NCBI GenBank assembly: GCA_002309215.1
Contig: DBXG01000007.1
Location: 10,278 to 24,055, forward strand
Length of the DNA: 13,778 bases
Direction of reading: 5' to 3'
Origin: Alphaproteobacteria bacterium UBA1218
GTDB lineage: Bacteria > Pseudomonadota > Alphaproteobacteria > Rs-D84
A model generated the notes under the pieces. It saw only the letters and a program-made list of their open reading frames with translations, had not been told where the DNA came from and ran no database searches. Each line of letters opens with the position of its first letter. The stretch's first letter is position 1. A program made the position numbers and the translations under genes. This document shows positions 1 through 6,950 of this stretch, piece after piece.

Positions 1-30
1 CGTCGTCCGGATTTAATAAAGGAAAAATAA
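1..30 (+). CDS. trmD: C-terminal end of tRNA (guanine-N1)-methyltransferase TrmD (partial)
   Basis: The first 30 bases read in frame as RRPDLIKEK followed by TAA. TrmD proteins carry an RRP-[DE]-L motif near their C-terminus, and trmD directly precedes rplS in most bacteria, so this is very probably the tail of trmD. TrmD methylates G37 of certain tRNAs using S-adenosylmethionine. Only nine residues are visible, so the assignment rests on this short motif and on the neighbour. The stop codon is one base before the rplS start, and the rplS Shine-Dalgarno sequence lies inside these last codons, which suggests translational coupling. Confidence 0.65.
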   Translation, partial: RRPDLIKEK

Positions 31-31
31 A

Positions 32-421
32 ATGAGCATTATTAAAAAAATTGAACAAGAACAAATTGCTAAATTGAAAAGCAACAAAAATATCCCAGAT
101 TTCAAGGCTGGTGATACTGTTAAGGTTCATGTAAAAATTAAAGATGGTGACAAGTTCCGTATCCAATTATTCGAAGGTGTAGTTATTGCACGCGATGGCG
201 GAACCGGAAACAATGCTTCTTTCACTGTACGTCGCGAATCTTATGGCGTTGGTGTAGAACGCAAATTCCCATTGTACACACCTGCAATCGAAAAAATTGA
301 AAAAGTTCGTACTGGTAAAGTTCGCCGTTCGAAATTGTTCTTTTTACGTGGATTGTCTGGTAAGAAAGCTCGTATTGTCGAAGATTTGTCTGCTAATGCA
401 GTAAAATCCGAAGACAAATAA
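32..421 (+). CDS. rplS: 50S ribosomal protein L19
   Basis: L19 sits at the 30S-50S interface of the ribosome. The 129-residue product shows the family's signature stretches in order: an N-terminal helix (IIKKIEQEQI), IPDFKAGDTVKVHVK at about 21-35, the FEGVVIAR segment at about 47-54, SFTVRRESYGVGVERKFPLY at about 63-82, and the basic GKVRRSKLFFLRG segment at about 95-107. It is a little longer than the usual 115 or so residues because of a C-terminal tail of about 15 residues (DLSANAVKSEDK) that looks non-conserved. The start is the ATG preceded by AAAGGAAA at 18-25. It follows trmD directly, the usual arrangement, and is probably transcribed with the genes after it. Confidence 0.97.
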   Translation: MSIIKKIEQEQIAKLKSNKNIPDFKAGDTVKVHVKIKDGDKFRIQLFEGVVIARDGGTGNNASFTVRRESYGVGVERKFPLYTPAIEKIEKVRTGKVRRSKLFFLRGLSGKKARIVEDLSANAVKSEDK

Positions 422-447
422 TCTTTATTATTACAAAGGGGGATGAT

Positions 448-810
448 ATGAAGAACATTATAAAAACATTGTGTTTGGCTATTGTTCCCCTGTTTTCTTT
501 TTCTGTTGACCATGCTTTTGCATATATTGAACAAGAAATAGCTGTCGTTCGTATTATGAATAAACCTGCTGGAAAAACCCAGGTTGTATCTGTTAAGGTT
601 GGCGAAACACTTCAATATGACGGATTGAATATAACTGTGCGTAATTGTAAACAATCTGATCCATTTGAAGCAGAAAACTTTTTCGTGTTTCTTGAGATAT
701 ATACAAAAACAGACGGTCGTATTTTTAGTGGCTGGATGAACCGTAATGAACCAGGTCAAAACCCATTACAAGATGACACCTATGATGTATGGATTGAAAA
801 ATGCGAGTAA
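448..810 (+). CDS. Secreted DUF2155-family protein
   Basis: A 120-residue protein with a clear Sec signal peptide: basic start (MKNIIK), hydrophobic core, and a likely signal peptidase I cut after AFA at residue 25. The mature part matches the DUF2155 family of Alphaproteobacteria: a beta-rich domain with a VGET-x-x-Y-[DG]-x-L-x-I-x-V-R-x-C core (about 51-67), an FLEI strand, an [IV]FSGWM motif (about 92-97), an alternating NPL-Q-[DH] region and a closing YDVW[IV]-x-x-C. Cys67 and Cys119 are the two family cysteines and could form a periplasmic disulfide. The function is unknown; a periplasmic location is inferred from the signal peptide. The ATG is preceded by the strong ribosome-binding site AAAGGGGGA (435-443). 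The last 10 bases overlap the next gene, so the two are probably translationally coupled. Confidence 0.88.
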   Translation: MKNIIKTLCLAIVPLFSFSVDHAFAYIEQEIAVVRIMNKPAGKTQVVSVKVGETLQYDGLNITVRNCKQSDPFEAENFFVFLEIYTKTDGRIFSGWMNRNEPGQNPLQDDTYDVWIEKCE

Positions 811-1172
811 AAAAGACGAAATTTCAGAAAATTAAACGATTTATCAAGATATCTGTTGCATCAGGCTTGGTGATGTTGTTTGTTTTTCTGGGATTCTTCG
901 TTAAACACAAACGGTCTTTGGAAAACGCTAATATGGGCAAATGGATTGCTTTGACCGATACACAGCGCATTGAAACATTACAAAAAATAATTCCAAACAT
1001 TGAAAATCAAGATTTGTTATTGGCGTGCATGAACAAAATCGCAACTTTGCCTGAATCATCTGATATGATTATACAAAGTGCCGCGTCTTTGTGTCATGCT
1101 GGAATAAAATTGAATTCTGCTGCGTCTAACAAAGAGTCAGAATCAGAAACAGAACAACAATCGGCAAAATAA
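801..1172 (+). CDS. Small single-pass membrane protein, function unknown
   Basis: I do not recognise a family. The 123-residue product has a very basic N-terminus (MRVKKTKFQKIKRFIK), one transmembrane helix at about 17-34, then a soluble region of about 90 residues. The positive N-terminus predicts N-in/C-out topology, placing the C-terminal part in the periplasm. That part is mostly helical, has two cysteines (76 and 98) in similar Leu-x-x-Cys-[MH] settings that could pair, and ends in a Ser/Glu-rich low-complexity tail from about 105. The start ATG lies inside the end of the DUF2155 gene, in another frame, with GGA seven bases upstream. tsaD starts one base after its stop. The overlap with a secreted-protein gene suggests the two products may act together in the envelope; this is inference only. 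Confidence 0.75.
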   Translation: MRVKKTKFQKIKRFIKISVASGLVMLFVFLGFFVKHKRSLENANMGKWIALTDTQRIETLQKIIPNIENQDLLLACMNKIATLPESSDMIIQSAASLCHAGIKLNSAASNKESESETEQQSAK

Positions 1173-1173
1173 A

Positions 1174-2301
1174 ATGGAATCTGACAATATTATTCGTATG
1201 GATATGGGTGGTACACAAAACCACAATAATAATTCAGACAAAGCTACTTTATGTCTGGGTATTGAATCGTCATGCGATGAAACAAGTGCTGCGATTGTTG
1301 ATTCTGATAAAAACATTTTAGCCCATATTATCTATTCCCAAATCCCAGAACATCAAAAATACGGTGGGGTTGTTCCTGAACTGGCTGCGCGCGCACATAT
1401 ATTGGCTGTTGATGAAGTTATAAAACTGACATTGGAACGTGCAAACAAAACTATTGATGATATTGATGTTATTGCTGCAACTGCAGGTCCAGGCTTGATT
1501 GGTGGTGTTTTAATTGGTTGGATGGCTGCCACAGGTATTGCAAATGCAACAAACAAACCATTGGTTGCAGTCAATCATCTGGAGGGGCATGCTTTGGTTC
1601 CACGTTTAAGTGCCGCTTCGGCTAGTGATTCCAAAACAAATATCGATGTTGAATTTCCATATTTATTGATGCTGGCATCTGGGGGACATTGTCAGATATT
1701 ATTGGTTCACAATGTTGGTAAGTATGAATTGATTGGGCAAACCTTAGATGATAGTGCTGGTGAGGCTTTTGATAAAATCGCAAAGATGTTAAACCTTGGT
1801 TATCCTGGTGGCCCAATCGTTGATAATCGTGCAAAACTGGGTGACGCAAAACGTTTTCATTTTCCGCGTCCTTTGTGTGACAAACCTGGTTGTGATTTTT
1901 CATTTTCAGGCATAAAAACAGCAGCCAGAATGATGCTGGATAAAACATCTGAATCAGATATAAACGAACAATTTATAAACGATTTCTGCGCTTCGTTTCA
2001 GGCTGCAGTTGTTGATTGTATAACAAACAGATTACATAACGCATTAAAAGACGAACGCGTGAAAGTCGCACAACCAAAAACAATGGTGGTTGCTGGCGGT
2101 GTTGCAAAAAACAGTGCAATTCGCGCAGCGATGGAAAATCTGGCAAAACAATCAAATATGCTGTTTGCTGCCCCACCAATGAGTTTGTGTACAGATAACG
2201 GTGCAATGATTGCATGGGCTGGACTGGAAAATTATAAAATTGGCAAAGTTGTGAAAGAACCTATTGCGCCACGTCCGCGTTGGTCATTGACTGAATTATA
2301 A
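1174..2301 (+). CDS. tsaD: tRNA N6-adenosine threonylcarbamoyltransferase TsaD
   Basis: TsaD (formerly Gcp/YgjD) transfers the threonylcarbamoyl group made by TsaC onto A37 of tRNAs reading ANN codons, as part of the TsaB-TsaD-TsaE complex in the cytoplasm. The 375-residue product has the expected ASKHA-fold motifs: GIESSCDETSAAIV (29-42), GGVVPELAARAH (64-75), AGPGLIGG (104-111), the metal-binding NHLEGH with His135 and His139, LASGGHCQ (167-174), GEAFDKIAKML (196-206), FSFSGIKTA (242-250), VAGGVAKNSAIR (306-317) and LCTDNGAMIAWAGLE with metal ligand Asp341. The family usually starts only a few residues before the GIESSCDE motif; here about 26 polar, Asn-rich residues precede it and no later ATG is available except those at 1198 and 1204. 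The first ATG, one base after the previous stop, is the likeliest start through coupling; no strong Shine-Dalgarno sequence is visible. Confidence 0.97.
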   Translation: MESDNIIRMDMGGTQNHNNNSDKATLCLGIESSCDETSAAIVDSDKNILAHIIYSQIPEHQKYGGVVPELAARAHILAVDEVIKLTLERANKTIDDIDVIAATAGPGLIGGVLIGWMAATGIANATNKPLVAVNHLEGHALVPRLSAASASDSKTNIDVEFPYLLMLASGGHCQILLVHNVGKYELIGQTLDDSAGEAFDKIAKMLNLGYPGGPIVDNRAKLGDAKRFHFPRPLCDKPGCDFSFSGIKTAARMMLDKTSESDINEQFINDFCASFQAAVVDCITNRLHNALKDERVKVAQPKTMVVAGGVAKNSAIRAAMENLAKQSNMLFAAPPMSLCTDNGAMIAWAGLENYKIGKVVKEPIAPRPRWSLTEL

Positions 2302-2330
2302 TCGATATCTATAAAGCAAAGGAAAGATTA

Positions 2331-3569
2331 GTGCTAACAAAACCAGAACCATTTGTAAAACCTGATATGATTTTTTCTGTATCTGATGCGTCTGCTTTGT
2401 TGAAAAACGTGGTTGAAACCGCTTTTCCAGAAATCAGAATTCGTGGTGAATTATCCCAAATAACGTTGGCCAGTTCTGGTCATATGTATATGACTATCAA
2501 GGACACAAATGCGGCAATCAACGCGATTATTTGGCGCGGCACACCTGTAAACCTCAAGTTAGAAGACGGTATGGAAGTTATCGTAACCGGTCGTTTTACA
2601 ACTTACCCTGCCCGCAGTAATTATCAAATTGTAATTAATTCTATTGAAATGGCGGGTGTTGGTGCAATATTGAAAATGTTGGAAGAACGCAAACAAAAAC
2701 TTGCCAAAGAGGGTTTGTTTGATACAGCAAAGAAAAAGCCACTTCCAAAATTTCCACAAACTATTGGTGTGGTGACCAGTCCGACTGGCGCAGCCTTTCA
2801 AGACATACAAAACAGATTACGCGAAAGATTTCCTGTACGCGTTTTATTATACCCTGCAACTGTCCAAGGCACAACCGCAGCAGCAGAAGTTGCGGCCGGT
2901 ATCGAATATTTTAATCGTATGAATAATGTAGATGTTATCATTGTTGCGCGTGGTGGTGGCGCATTGGAAGACTTGTTGCCTTTTTCAGAAGAGATTGTTG
3001 TTCGTGCTGCGGCTGCCAGCCATATACCATTGATTTCTGGTGTTGGACATGAACCAGATTGGATGTTGATTGATTTTGCAGCAGACGTGCGTGCCCCAAC
3101 CCCAACTGGTGCAGCAGAAATGGTTGTTCCAACAAAAATATCTTTGATTCAAGAACTGGATAATTTGGCGCATCGCTTGTCTGCCAGTTTCACAACTAAA
3201 TTGATAAATCTGAAACAACAAATTGCAACTGTAAATATCAAAAGCCCAAAACAAGTTTTAATGGAACAAGAACAAAGACTGGACGATTTGGGTAAAACTA
3301 TGGTGCTAATTATCAGTAATAAAATGCAAAATGCACGTCAAAAACTTGATTTAGTGGCACGTTTTCCAATTATTCTGGAAAACAGATTCCAAACATTGAA
3401 TCAATCAATTGTGCATGCTGAACAAATGTTGAAATCTTTGAGTTATAAAAATGTATTACAGCGTGGTTATGCGATTGTTCGTGATGAAGCCGGCACAATC
3501 ATATCGCGCGCATCTGAAAACAAAAAACCATCCAGCATAGAATTCGCAGACGATACTGTGAAATTATAA
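2331..3569 (+). CDS. xseA: Exodeoxyribonuclease VII large subunit
   Basis: XseA is the catalytic subunit of ExoVII, which with several XseB copies degrades single-stranded DNA into short oligonucleotides during repair. The 412-residue product shows an N-terminal OB-fold for DNA binding (about 13-110, with IRIRGELSQ and SGHMYMTIKD), then the nuclease domain with IGVVTSPTGAAFQDI (145-159), the RGGGALEDLLPFSEE segment (207-221), SGVGHEPDWMLIDFAADVRAPTPTGAAEM (236-264), a long helical region and the closing LQRGYAIV motif. It starts with GTG at 2331, supported by AAAGGAAAG at 2318-2326. The gap to tsaD is 29 bases, so it is probably the last core gene of the rplS transcript. The small subunit gene xseB is not in the window. 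Confidence 0.96.
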   Translation: MLTKPEPFVKPDMIFSVSDASALLKNVVETAFPEIRIRGELSQITLASSGHMYMTIKDTNAAINAIIWRGTPVNLKLEDGMEVIVTGRFTTYPARSNYQIVINSIEMAGVGAILKMLEERKQKLAKEGLFDTAKKKPLPKFPQTIGVVTSPTGAAFQDIQNRLRERFPVRVLLYPATVQGTTAAAEVAAGIEYFNRMNNVDVIIVARGGGALEDLLPFSEEIVVRAAAASHIPLISGVGHEPDWMLIDFAADVRAPTPTGAAEMVVPTKISLIQELDNLAHRLSASFTTKLINLKQQIATVNIKSPKQVLMEQEQRLDDLGKTMVLIISNKMQNARQKLDLVARFPIILENRFQTLNQSIVHAEQMLKSLSYKNVLQRGYAIVRDEAGTIISRASENKKPSSIEFADDTVKL

Positions 3570-3597
3570 TTGCAATGCCGGAAAATGTTGGTATTAT
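3570..3597 (+). promoter_or_regulatory. Weak candidate promoter downstream of xseA
   Basis: TTGCAA (3570-3575) and TATTAT (3592-3597) are separated by 16 bases, about 40 bases before the start of the first cysteine-rich gene. This would give that gene its own transcription apart from xseA. In AT-rich DNA such matches arise often by chance, so this is only a candidate. Confidence 0.25.
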
Positions 3598-3636
3598 TTG
3601 GCAGATAATGTAGGGACAACAGAAAAGGACAACAAA

Positions 3637-3948
3637 ATGGCAAAAGCAAACAAAAATGATAATTTAACAGCAAATTCTATGAATGACGAAGAGATTTCTG
3701 GAAAGATTTTATTTACAATGAGTATTCCCAAAAAAGCTTGGTGCGGTTCTGTAAAACCATGTTCTGAACAATGTGAAATATACAAATTTATGAACAGTTT
3801 TAATTTCAAGTATATGGGCGCCTGGGGTGCCCCAACGTCTATTGAAGAACAGACTGATTTTGTTATTGTAAAGACAGCATCACAAGACACCGATTTATTG
3901 GAACATTTCAGATGCTGTTGTTCAGAATGTCACGCAAAACAAAGATAA
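3637..3948 (+). CDS. Small cysteine-rich protein, function unknown (family member 1)
   Basis: Not recognised. From the ATG at 3637 the product has 103 residues. This start is preferred to an upstream in-frame TTG at 3598 because AGAAAAGGAC ends seven bases before it. The first 20 residues are polar. A beta strand (KILFTMSIPKK, 23-33) leads into a cysteine cluster at 36, 42 and 46, followed by a mixed middle region, and the protein ends with CCCSECH (Cys93, 94, 95, 98, His99). The pattern suggests a cytoplasmic metal-binding, perhaps zinc-binding, fold; no signal peptide or membrane segment is seen. It resembles the product of 4100-4354 in the FT-hydrophobic-PK strand, the paired internal cysteines followed by a basic-Phe pair, and the terminal Cys-x2-Cys-His. 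It lies 67 bases after xseA and is followed by a terminator. Confidence 0.72.
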   Translation: MAKANKNDNLTANSMNDEEISGKILFTMSIPKKAWCGSVKPCSEQCEIYKFMNSFNFKYMGAWGAPTSIEEQTDFVIVKTASQDTDLLEHFRCCCSECHAKQR

Positions 3949-3971
3949 TAATCAAAAAAGCATAAAAAAAC

Positions 3972-4006
3972 AAAAAACACCCTGTCCATCCAGGGTATTT
4001 TTGTTT
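3972..4006 (+). terminator. Rho-independent terminator after the xseA/cysteine-rich gene unit
   Basis: A hairpin with stem ACCCTG (3979-3984) and CAGGGT (3991-3996) and a six-base loop is flanked by an A-run (3972-3977) and a T-run (3998-4002) that can extend the stem past one mismatch. It ends the long + strand unit starting at or before trmD. Confidence 0.85.
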
Positions 4007-4039
4007 ACTTATCTGTGATTATTATCCTTAACAAATCGT

Positions 4040-4068
4040 TTGACAATTATTGATTTTGGTATTATATT
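4040..4068 (+). promoter_or_regulatory. Sigma70-type promoter for the two-gene cysteine-rich unit
   Basis: A perfect -35 box TTGACA (4040-4045) and a -10 box TATATT (4063-4068) are separated by exactly 17 bases, directly after a terminator and about 30 bases before the start codon at 4100. The predicted transcript start is near 4075, leaving a leader of about 25 bases holding the ribosome-binding site AAAGGA (4087-4092). This is the best promoter match I found in the window. Confidence 0.75.
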
Positions 4069-4099
4069 ATCAACACAACAATTAACAAAGGATTAAAAA

Positions 4100-4354
4100 A
4101 TGCGTTTTACTTTATACGTTCCAAAAGCAAGTTGCCCAAAAAACGTAAAAGAAGACACTTGTCCATTACACGAACGCTTCGCCAATGAACAAGGGATTAT
4201 GTTTTACGAATATGCACACAGCCCCGTGACAAAACGCCCTGTGTACAAAATTGTCGGCGACTTTACAAATAAATTAAGCGAAGCAAAAGCTTTTAACATA
4301 GTGCTAGAAATATGCCACAAATGTCATACCATTCATAAAAACCAAGGTAGATAA
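4100..4354 (+). CDS. Small Cys/His-rich protein, function unknown (family member 2)
   Basis: Not recognised. The 84-residue product starts with a beta strand (MRFTLYVPK) followed by Cys12 and Cys21 (spacing C-x8-C-P), a helical stretch with the basic-Phe pair Arg26-Phe27, a Tyr-rich middle (FYEYAHSP, RPVYKIVGDF), and a C-terminal helix ending in ICHKCH (Cys72, Cys75, His76). Four cysteines and several histidines fit a single zinc site, though this is inference. There is no signal peptide or membrane segment. It resembles the product of 3637-3948 along its whole length. It has its own promoter and ribosome-binding site, and is followed one base later by the next gene, so the two are surely co-transcribed and probably coupled. 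Confidence 0.78.
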   Translation: MRFTLYVPKASCPKNVKEDTCPLHERFANEQGIMFYEYAHSPVTKRPVYKIVGDFTNKLSEAKAFNIVLEICHKCHTIHKNQGR

Positions 4355-4355
4355 T

Positions 4356-4766
4356 ATGGAAAACACAAAAATAAAAACAAAAACCAGTTTAATATTTACT
4401 AATAATGCCAGAAGTAAGCTGAATTACCCATATTCCAGCCTGTATCATTTGGCAACAAGAGATTATACTTTCACAGAACTAAATAAACTGGCTTTCAATT
4501 TAGCAACCAAAGAGTTTATTAAGAACTCCTGTTTTTCAGAAATAGAGTTTTCTTCTACAATCGAAACAAAATCTCTGACTGGCGACAAAAAACCATCCTT
4601 GTGTGCACAAATATTTATTTTTATAACCAGAAAAGAACAGAAAAAGTTTAAATGCGGTGTATACAGCATATCAGACTGTGCATATAATATACAGCATGGC
4701 AAGTGTCCCAGAAAACAAGTTCATCGCAAATTTTATGAATTATTTCATCAAAATGAACACAATTAA
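4356..4766 (+). CDS. Small cysteine-containing protein, function unknown (family member 3, weaker)
   Basis: Not recognised. A 136-residue basic protein with no signal peptide or membrane segment. The first half is polar and helical (YSSLYHLATRDYTFTELNKL); the second has a strong beta strand (QIFIFITRKEQKKFKCGVYS) then Cys108 and Cys117, spaced C-x8-C-P as in the gene before it, and a basic helix (VHRKFYELFHQ). Other cysteines are at 59, 83 and 100. It lacks the terminal Cys-x2-Cys-His of its two neighbours, so kinship with them is tentative. The ATG has AAGGT seven bases upstream and lies one base after the previous stop. The stop codon touches the A-run of the terminator hairpin, so the transcript ends immediately. 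Confidence 0.75.
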   Translation: MENTKIKTKTSLIFTNNARSKLNYPYSSLYHLATRDYTFTELNKLAFNLATKEFIKNSCFSEIEFSSTIETKSLTGDKKPSLCAQIFIFITRKEQKKFKCGVYSISDCAYNIQHGKCPRKQVHRKFYELFHQNEHN

Positions 4767-4793
4767 AAAAATCCCGACAATTCGGGATTTTTT
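4766..4793. terminator. Bidirectional terminator between the cysteine-rich unit and recN
   Basis: The stem ATCCCGA (4771-4777) / TCGGGAT (4782-4788) has a four-base loop CAAT and is flanked by A-run 4766-4770 and T-run 4789-4793. The symmetric A/T flanks allow termination on both strands, matching the convergent arrangement of the + strand unit ending at 4766 and recN ending at 4801. Confidence 0.9.
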
Positions 4794-4800
4794 ATTACTA

Positions 4801-6453
4801 TTATTGCTTTATCAATGTTTTTGCAGTGGCGATTGATTCAGGGGTTATTTGTGCGCCACTGATTATGCGTGCTATTTCATTTATTCGGTCGTCGCCAGTT
4901 ATTTCAATCACATTGGTTGTTGTGGAATCTGCACTGCTCTGTTTAGAAATCTTGAAATGCTTATCTGCATAACCTGCAACCTGGGCAGAATGAGTTATAA
5001 CCAACAATTGTTCGTTCTTGGACAATTTATCTAATCTTTGACCAACTGCGCTGGCAGTTGCGCCGCTTATTCCTGTATCCAATTCATCAAACACAAATGT
5101 TTTTTGATTGTTTGTATTATTCAACACAACCCGCAAAGCCAACATTAAACGTGATAATTCGCCCCCAGACGCGATTTTATGTAATGGCGCAAATGGTGTT
5201 CCAGGATTTGTTTTAATCATAAACACAACATTATCTGTACCCATTGCAGATGGTTCGCATTTTGTAATATCAACCATAAAGTCCGCAGAACCTAATTTCA
5301 AATCAGGCAATTCAATCAATATCTGTTTTCTTAAACTTTCTGCTGCTTGTTCGCGCAAATCACTAACCCGCCCAGCAAAACCATTAAACACCATGGATAA
5401 TTCCGCCAATTTATTCTTGCACTTCTTTAATTCTGCATCTGAATTATCAATAGCATTTAATTGTTCCGACATTTCTACCAACTTGTTTGGTAGTTCATCA
5501 GCAATAACCCTGTGTTTACGGGCAGCCGCACGTATAGCAAACAATCTTTCTTCAACAGAATCCAATGTATCTGTGTCTGTTGATTCTGGTTTGATGTTTT
5601 CAGAAACCTCAGCCACCATAGATGCTGCATCGTATAATTTATCAATACATTCAGAATATGGATTTGGCTCGGTCTTGATACGTTCCAACACATGCGCCAC
5701 AGAACAAATCTGTTCGTCCAATGATTGTCCGTTGTTTTTCAACGCTTCCACTGCATCAGTCAATATTGCTGCATTTTTTTCAGCATCCATCATTTGTGCG
5801 CGTTTGATTGCTAATTCGTCTTCTTCACCAATCTGCGGATTTAGGCTACGCAACTCGCTCACATTATGTTCTAAAAACTCACGTTCAGATTCAGACTTGT
5901 CCAGTAAGTCTTGTAATTGCTTTAATTGTTTTTCAGATTCATGCAAATCATTATATGCAACACGCATATCTTTCAATAAATCTACGAACTCTGGATTATT
6001 TGCACACGCATATTCGTCCAACGCCGTCAGGTGCGTTGTTGTGTCCAGCAAAGAATGATTCTCGAACTGACCATGAATTTCAATCAATTCATCACCAATT
6101 TGTTTCAGAACCTTGATAGACACAGGAATATCATTTACCCACGCCCTGCTTTTACCATCGGCCTGTAATGTACGACGCAAAATCAGCCCATTGTCGTATT
6201 CAATACCATTTTCATCTAATATGTTTTTTACACTGTTGTTTATATCATCAAATTCAGCAGTCACAGACGCCATATCACAACCAGCACGAATCAAACCGGC
6301 ATCAGAACGCGCACCCAAAGCCAATGCCAATGCGTCCAACAATATACTTTTACCTGCGCCAGTTTCACCAGTCATAATATTCAACCCCTGACCAAACTGC
6401 AGATTCAGTTTTTCAATCAGAACTATATTAGAAATATACAAGTTATTTAACAT
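4801..6453 (-). CDS. recN: DNA repair protein RecN
   Basis: RecN is an SMC-like ATPase that acts early in double-strand break repair, holding DNA ends and working with RecA. The 550-residue product matches the usual length of about 550. It has Walker A GETGAGKS (29-36), the Q-loop HGQ (127-129), two coiled-coil arms (about 155-240 and 295-380), the ABC signature ASGGELSR (428-435), Walker B TFVFDELD (452-459) and the switch THSAQVA (487-493). The start chosen is the ATG at 6453, because the product then begins MLNNLYISNIVLIEKL as is typical of RecN; the frame stays open upstream to an ATG at 6525, but those 24 residues are unlike the family and overlap the preceding gene. No Shine-Dalgarno sequence precedes 6453; instead a TATAAT box lies six bases upstream, suggesting a leaderless mRNA. 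Confidence 0.97.
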   Translation of the reverse strand: MLNNLYISNIVLIEKLNLQFGQGLNIMTGETGAGKSILLDALALALGARSDAGLIRAGCDMASVTAEFDDINNSVKNILDENGIEYDNGLILRRTLQADGKSRAWVNDIPVSIKVLKQIGDELIEIHGQFENHSLLDTTTHLTALDEYACANNPEFVDLLKDMRVAYNDLHESEKQLKQLQDLLDKSESEREFLEHNVSELRSLNPQIGEEDELAIKRAQMMDAEKNAAILTDAVEALKNNGQSLDEQICSVAHVLERIKTEPNPYSECIDKLYDAASMVAEVSENIKPESTDTDTLDSVEERLFAIRAAARKHRVIADELPNKLVEMSEQLNAIDNSDAELKKCKNKLAELSMVFNGFAGRVSDLREQAAESLRKQILIELPDLKLGSADFMVDITKCEPSAMGTDNVVFMIKTNPGTPFAPLHKIASGGELSRLMLALRVVLNNTNNQKTFVFDELDTGISGATASAVGQRLDKLSKNEQLLVITHSAQVAGYADKHFKISKQSSADSTTTNVIEITGDDRINEIARIISGAQITPESIATAKTLIKQ

Positions 6454-6459
6454 GAGCGA

Positions 6460-6489
6460 ATTATAGCCAAAACAATTCAGAAAATTCAA
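6460..6489 (-). promoter_or_regulatory. recN promoter predicting a leaderless transcript
   Basis: On the - strand TTGAAT (6489-6484) is followed, after 18 bases, by a perfect TATAAT (6465-6460), then six bases, then the recN ATG at 6453. The expected transcription start therefore coincides with the A of the start codon. It lies in the 41-base gap after the nuclease gene, so recN can be transcribed apart from addA. Confidence 0.6.
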
Positions 6490-6494
6490 GTTTT

Positions 6495-6950
6495 TTATAC
6501 AGAAACAACCTGTTCCAGTTGCCAATCATGTGTCCATAAAATAAAACCATTTATTTTATATTTCGGATAAGCAGAACACAACAATTCTGCGTATTCCAAC
6601 AACTGTTTCTTGTATTTATCATAGAATTCAGTTTTGTTCAAATCTGTTTTATAATCCATAAAAACAACCGTTTTATCTTTATCGTTTATCAACAAGCGAT
6701 CAATACGTCTGCTGACAAAAACACCATGAATAATGCCCGCAATTGGAACCTCGGTCTTGGCATCCAAAACAAAAAACGGCTTTAATTCAGGTTTGTTTGA
6801 TATAATAGATACCAGTTCGTTATCGCCACGATTGCCGTTATTTGCATCAATAACAACGCCCTGCAACAGCAAATGCATTTTTGTTCCGCTTTCTGTTGCG
6901 TATTGTCTAGACATGTTTTTTTGTAAAAAATTATTCAAATTTTGTATCAT
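6495..6950 (-). CDS. AddA C-terminal nuclease domain encoded as a separate frame
   Basis: The 151-residue product corresponds to the C-terminal RecB-type PD-(D/E)XK nuclease domain normally fused to the AddA helicase. All the expected elements are present: the helix motif ATESGTKMHLLLQG with His26, RRIDRLLI with Asp84, the catalytic MDYKT with Asp99 and Lys101, and the QLLEY motif with Gln116 and Tyr120, then a closing strand (NGFILWTHDWQLEQVV). It starts at an ATG inside the last codons of the helicase frame, in the -1 frame, with AGGA six bases upstream, and overlaps the helicase gene by 20 bases. Intact catalytic residues argue that the domain is functional. It may be a true gene split joined by coupled re-initiation, a product of -1 frameshifting, or one addA interrupted by a mutation or sequence error. 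The open frame extends upstream to an ATG at 7079, but those residues are not protein-like. Confidence 0.8.
   Translation of the reverse strand: MIQNLNNFLQKNMSRQYATESGTKMHLLLQGVVIDANNGNRGDNELVSIISNKPELKPFFVLDAKTEVPIAGIIHGVFVSRRIDRLLINDKDKTVVFMDYKTDLNKTEFYDKYKKQLLEYAELLCSAYPKYKINGFILWTHDWQLEQVVSV

Noticed and set aside
3598..3636. TTG start for the first cysteine-rich gene
   Set aside because: No ribosome-binding site precedes it, whereas the ATG at 3637 has AAAAGGA at good spacing.
3949..4099. Possible small RNA or riboswitch in the longest intergenic gap
   Set aside because: Apart from the terminator hairpin and the promoter, no further structure or conserved motif could be recognised.
5108..6058. 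Long open frame of 316 codons on the + strand
   Set aside because: It lies wholly antisense to recN, whose motifs are complete; the predicted product is rich in Ser/Asn/Cys with no recognisable domain, typical of a mirror frame.
6454..6525. Longer RecN start at 6525
   Set aside because: The extra 24 residues (rich in Cys and Phe) do not resemble RecN and overlap the nuclease gene; the family normally begins at the MLNNLYI segment.
6931..6950. Programmed -1 frameshift joining AddA helicase and nuclease
   Set aside because: No canonical X-XXY-YYZ slippery heptamer is seen in the overlap (the nearest, A-AAA-TTT, does not re-pair in the A site). Not excluded, but coupled re-initiation explains the AGGA and ATG better.
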